A program made the translations under genes and the position numbers. Under the pieces are notes generated by a model. That model did no database searches. It saw only the letters and a program-made list of their open reading frames with translations, and had not been told where the DNA came from. A stretch of 64,000 nucleotides of DNA. It comes from Thiobacillus sp. (GTDB lineage: Bacteria > Pseudomonadota > Gammaproteobacteria > Burkholderiales > Thiobacillaceae). Below, piece after piece: positions 61,907-64,000 of this stretch (position 1 is the first letter of the stretch; each line of letters begins with the position of its first letter). The stretch is from the NCBI GenBank assembly GCA_018263115.1, contig JADFDC010000006.1:43385-107384 (forward strand), read 5' to 3'.

Positions 61907-62365
61907 ATGAGCATCACCGATAACAAAAAAGCCTTTCACGATTATTTCATTGAAGAACGCTACGAAGCGGGCCTGATGCTGGAAGGCTGGGAGGTCAAAT
62001 CGATCCGGGCTGGCCGCTCCAACCTCAAGGAATCCTATGTTGTGCTGAAAAATGGCGCGGTATATCTGATTGGCTGCCACATCAGCCCCCTGCCGACAGC
62101 CTCCACACACATTCATCCCGACCCGACCCGTTCGCGAAAGCTTCTGTTGCATGCCGCAGAAATCGGCAAACTGATCGGCAAGGTCGAACGGGCCGGTTAC
62201 ACCCTGGTTCCGCTCAATCTTCATTTTTCAAAAGGCCGCATCAAACTTGAAATTGGCCTGGCAAAGGGCAAAAAACAGCATGACAAGCGTGAATCTGACA
62301 AGGAACGTGACTGGAAACGCGAGCAATCCCAGTTGATGAAGCAATCCAAAAGCCGGGGAACCTAG
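61907..62365 (+). CDS. smpB: SsrA-binding protein SmpB
   Basis: SmpB delivers tmRNA to stalled ribosomes. This 152-residue protein has the OB-fold core ([20 protein letters not shown] in part, [20 protein letters not shown]), the segment [17 protein letters not shown] and the basic C-terminal tail [20 protein letters not shown], which reads the decoding centre. The length is typical. ATG 61907 gives the usual [13 protein letters not shown] start. ratA and rnfH are divergent, as in many proteobacteria. No ssrA gene was found in the window. Confidence 0.97.
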   Translation: MSITDNKKAFHDYFIEERYEAGLMLEGWEVKSIRAGRSNLKESYVVLKNGAVYLIGCHISPLPTASTHIHPDPTRSRKLLLHAAEIGKLIGKVERAGYTLVPLNLHFSKGRIKLEIGLAKGKKQHDKRESDKERDWKREQSQLMKQSKSRGT

Positions 62366-62436
62366 GCATTTCGAATCTGGAATTGATTTTTCACAACACA
62401 AAATATGCCGTCTGTCGGGTTTACATCAGTAAAATC

Positions 62437-62466
62437 TTGTAAAACTACAAGCAGTTAGCCTACAAT
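62437..62466 (+). promoter_or_regulatory. Promoter with palindrome upstream of a 57-residue protein gene
   Basis: TTGTAA (62437-62442) and TACAAT (62461-62466) stand 18 bases apart. An inverted repeat CTTGT-AAAACT-ACAAG (62436-62451) overlaps the -35 box, so a repressor site is possible. The gene starts 28 bases downstream. Confidence 0.6.
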
Positions 62467-62493
62467 TGATGAAACTTAAACAAGGAAAATTCA

Positions 62494-62667
62494 ATGGCTG
62501 CCGTACTACCGGTTTACGAAGTTGAATTCATTCCGCTGGAGCGCCGATTGGGTGAACGCAGGACGAAACCCAATGCCGGACTCCCCGCTGGCATTGTCAT
62601 GGATCGACGTGTCAAGGCAAGCAGGCGCAAGGAAGATCAGCCGAAAAACAGCTTGAAAGCGATATAA
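62494..62667 (+). CDS. Small basic protein of unknown function
   Basis: This 57-residue protein runs from ATG 62494 to TAA 62667. It is behind an AAGGAAA ribosome site and its own promoter at 62437, and it is followed by a perfect terminator. The sequence is basic, with LERRLGERRTKPNAGLPAG and MDRRVKASRRKEDQPK, and has no Cys, signal peptide or membrane helix. The combination of Arg/Lys clusters suggests RNA or DNA binding, but no motif proves it. Complete promoter-to-terminator packaging of so small a frame supports a real gene. Confidence 0.7.
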   Translation: MAAVLPVYEVEFIPLERRLGERRTKPNAGLPAGIVMDRRVKASRRKEDQPKNSLKAI

Positions 62668-62701
62668 ACACACAAGCCCCGAAGTCGGGGCTTGTGTGTT
62701 T
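62666..62701. terminator. Bidirectional terminator between the small gene and selD
   Basis: AAACACACAAGCCCC (62666-62680) and GGGGCTTGTGTGTTT (62687-62701) form a perfect 15-pair stem with a GAAGTC loop. It overlaps the stop of the small gene and can also end the convergent selD transcript. Confidence 0.9.
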
Positions 62702-62733
62702 ATGAGCCAGGTTGTGCTTGCTGAAAGCAGATT

Positions 62734-63771
62734 TCAGGGAATAACCTGGATTCCCTCGCCCTCTCCCATCCGGCCGATCACGCCAGCCTGGTCAAACCCT
62801 TCCGTTGTCATCATACTCAACACTTCAGGAACCAGCCCTGCTTCACAGGCAACAAGCAACCCACCACTGGTTTGCGGATCGCATAGAAGTTTGCGCTGCC
62901 ACTCCGCCATGCCCTGCGGCAAACCGACATCGTGTCCATAGCTGGCCCAGTTGCGTTCGGAGGCTCCGGGAGAAAATCCCCTTTGCGCGAGTTCCAGCGC
63001 CTGCGAATGAACCGGCAGGTCGCTGAACCTGACTTCGGCTGACAAACCCGAACCCCGGCATATTTCCAGCAGATGGCCCAGCAAGCCAAATCCGGTCACG
63101 TCGGTAATGGCGTGAACACCATCCATCTCGGCAAGCGGAATTCCCGGGGTATTGAGCTGGGTGGTTGAGGCCAGCATTTGGGCATAACCCGCTTCGTCAA
63201 GATGACCCTTTTTCATGGCATCGGCAAACACGCCGATACCAAGCGGTTTGGCCAGAATCAGCGCATCACCAAGCCGCGCCTGATTATTGCGCTTGACCTT
63301 GTCAGGGTGAACCACACCGATGCCCACCAGCCCGTAAATGGGCTCCGGCGAATCGATGGAATGCCCGCCGGCAATTGGAATGCCTGCCGCCTTGCAGACA
63401 GACTCGCCGCCCGCCAGTATCCGGCGAATGATGTCTGGCGATAATTTGCCGACCGGCATGCCAACAATCGCCAGCGCGAAAAGCGGCTTGCCGCCCATGG
63501 CATAAATGTCGGACAAGGCGTTGGTCGCGGCGATGCGGCCAAAATCGAAGGGGTCGTCCACGATGGGCATGAAAAAATCCGTGGTGGCGACAATGGCCTG
63601 GCTGTCATTCAGCCGGTAAACCGCGGCATCATCACTGGACTCGGTACCAACCAGCAAATCGGCAAACCCTGTCATCGGCGCGGATTGAGAAAGAATCTCC
63701 TGCAAGACCGCCGGGGCGATTTTGCAGCCGCATCCGCCACCGTGGGACAATTCAGTCAATCGAATATTCAT
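62734..63771 (-). CDS. selD: Selenophosphate synthase SelD
   Basis: SelD makes selenophosphate from selenide and ATP. The 345-residue protein has the N-terminal catalytic loop GGGCGCKIAP with a Cys at the position that is Sec in some species, and the ATP/metal-binding blocks DDAAVYRL, TTDFFMPIVDDPFDFGRIA, ATNALSDIYAMGG and GGHSIDSPEPIYG. DVTGFGLLGHLLE and DPQTSGGLL are further signatures. The length is normal. It diverges from mnmH at 63784, so the two genes of tRNA selenation share one promoter gap of only 12 bases between starts. Confidence 0.96.
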   Translation of the reverse strand: MNIRLTELSHGGGCGCKIAPAVLQEILSQSAPMTGFADLLVGTESSDDAAVYRLNDSQAIVATTDFFMPIVDDPFDFGRIAATNALSDIYAMGGKPLFALAIVGMPVGKLSPDIIRRILAGGESVCKAAGIPIAGGHSIDSPEPIYGLVGIGVVHPDKVKRNNQARLGDALILAKPLGIGVFADAMKKGHLDEAGYAQMLASTTQLNTPGIPLAEMDGVHAITDVTGFGLLGHLLEICRGSGLSAEVRFSDLPVHSQALELAQRGFSPGASERNWASYGHDVGLPQGMAEWQRKLLCDPQTSGGLLVACEAGLVPEVLSMMTTEGFDQAGVIGRMGEGEGIQVIP

Positions 63772-63783
63772 GAGCTTATTTTC

Positions 63784-64000
63784 GTGAAACCCTCAGGCAA
63801 CGCAACCGTAGCACACTTGTCGGAATATTCTGAAATCATCGACGCACGCACGCCCTCGGAATTTGCCGAAGACCACATTCCGGGGGCAATCAACCTGCCT
63901 GTGCTTGATGACGAGGAACGCGCGCGGGTCGGCACCCTGCACAAACAGGCCTCTGCTTTTGACGCCAAGAAAGTTGGGGCGGCACTGGTTTCCAGGCATA
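63784..64000 (+). CDS. mnmH: tRNA 2-selenouridine synthase MnmH/SelU, N-terminal part
   Basis: The gene runs off the window end. The visible 72 residues form the start of a rhodanese-like domain: EIIDARTPSEFAEDHIPGAI, NLPVLDDEERARVGTLHKQ and AFDAKKVGAALVSRH. That series matches MnmH (YbbB), which replaces sulfur by selenium in the wobble 2-thiouridine of tRNA using selenophosphate. The likely start is GTG 63784; no ATG is in frame nearby. The catalytic Cys lies beyond the window. Divergence from selD supports the assignment. Confidence 0.88.
   Translation, partial: MKPSGNATVAHLSEYSEIIDARTPSEFAEDHIPGAINLPVLDDEERARVGTLHKQASAFDAKKVGAALVSRH

Overview
The window looks like the chromosome of a betaproteobacterium, most likely of the Nitrosomonadales/Gallionellaceae/Sulfuricella type. 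I judge this from the style of the housekeeping proteins and from gene neighbourhoods such as ratA-rnfH beside smpB, guaB-guaA, and a two-permease MacAB-like exporter. The genus is not resolved. No rRNA genes, CRISPR arrays or complete insertion sequences were seen. Two tRNA genes are present.

Layout. 1-3782 is a restriction-modification operon: the end of a C5-cytosine methyltransferase, an unknown 93-residue protein, a DUF262/HNH nuclease-like protein, a Vsr endonuclease and an EcoRII-type endonuclease. 4022-7262 is further accessory DNA: an AAA/DUF4143 ATPase, a remnant of a UvrD-family helicase gene, and a hipBA-type toxin-antitoxin pair with a palindromic operator. 7456-18569 carries queD, an AIM24 protein, a membrane-fusion/ATPase/two-permease ABC exporter, an M48 protease, a LysR regulator and lplT. 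18570-24734 holds a membrane-associated group (slipin, NfeD, two TPM proteins, LemA) and the tsaB-rimI-udg operon. 24883-36745 has two GGDEF/EAL proteins, an exported HIRAN protein, an SQR-like flavoprotein, a YoaA-type helicase, a UbiB-family kinase and exported proteins of unknown function. 36801-45951 is an iron region: a Fur-box-like site, an FbpABC-type Fe(III) transporter, a hybrid sensor kinase one base downstream, and four exported DUF302 proteins. 46001-51415 is housekeeping: clpB with a sigma-32 promoter, nadC, tRNA-Val, gltX and tRNA-Thr. 51416-53341 is an AT-rich insert beside tRNA-Thr with a HEPN-like protein and a frameshifted Sel1-repeat protein. 53342-64000 returns to core genes: two flavoproteins, guaA, guaB, a lipoprotein, ratA-rnfH, smpB, and divergent selD and mnmH.

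Gaps between genes are unusually rich in small hairpin-forming repeats of at least six kinds. One of them encodes part of a signal peptide, and another touches a translation start.

The strongest candidates for something undescribed are the DUF262/HNH and 93-residue proteins inside an EcoRII/Vsr operon, the DUF302 cluster beside an iron transporter fused transcriptionally to a sensor kinase, and the HEPN/Sel1 pair whose Sel1 gene is split at a canonical A-AAA-AAA slippery site.
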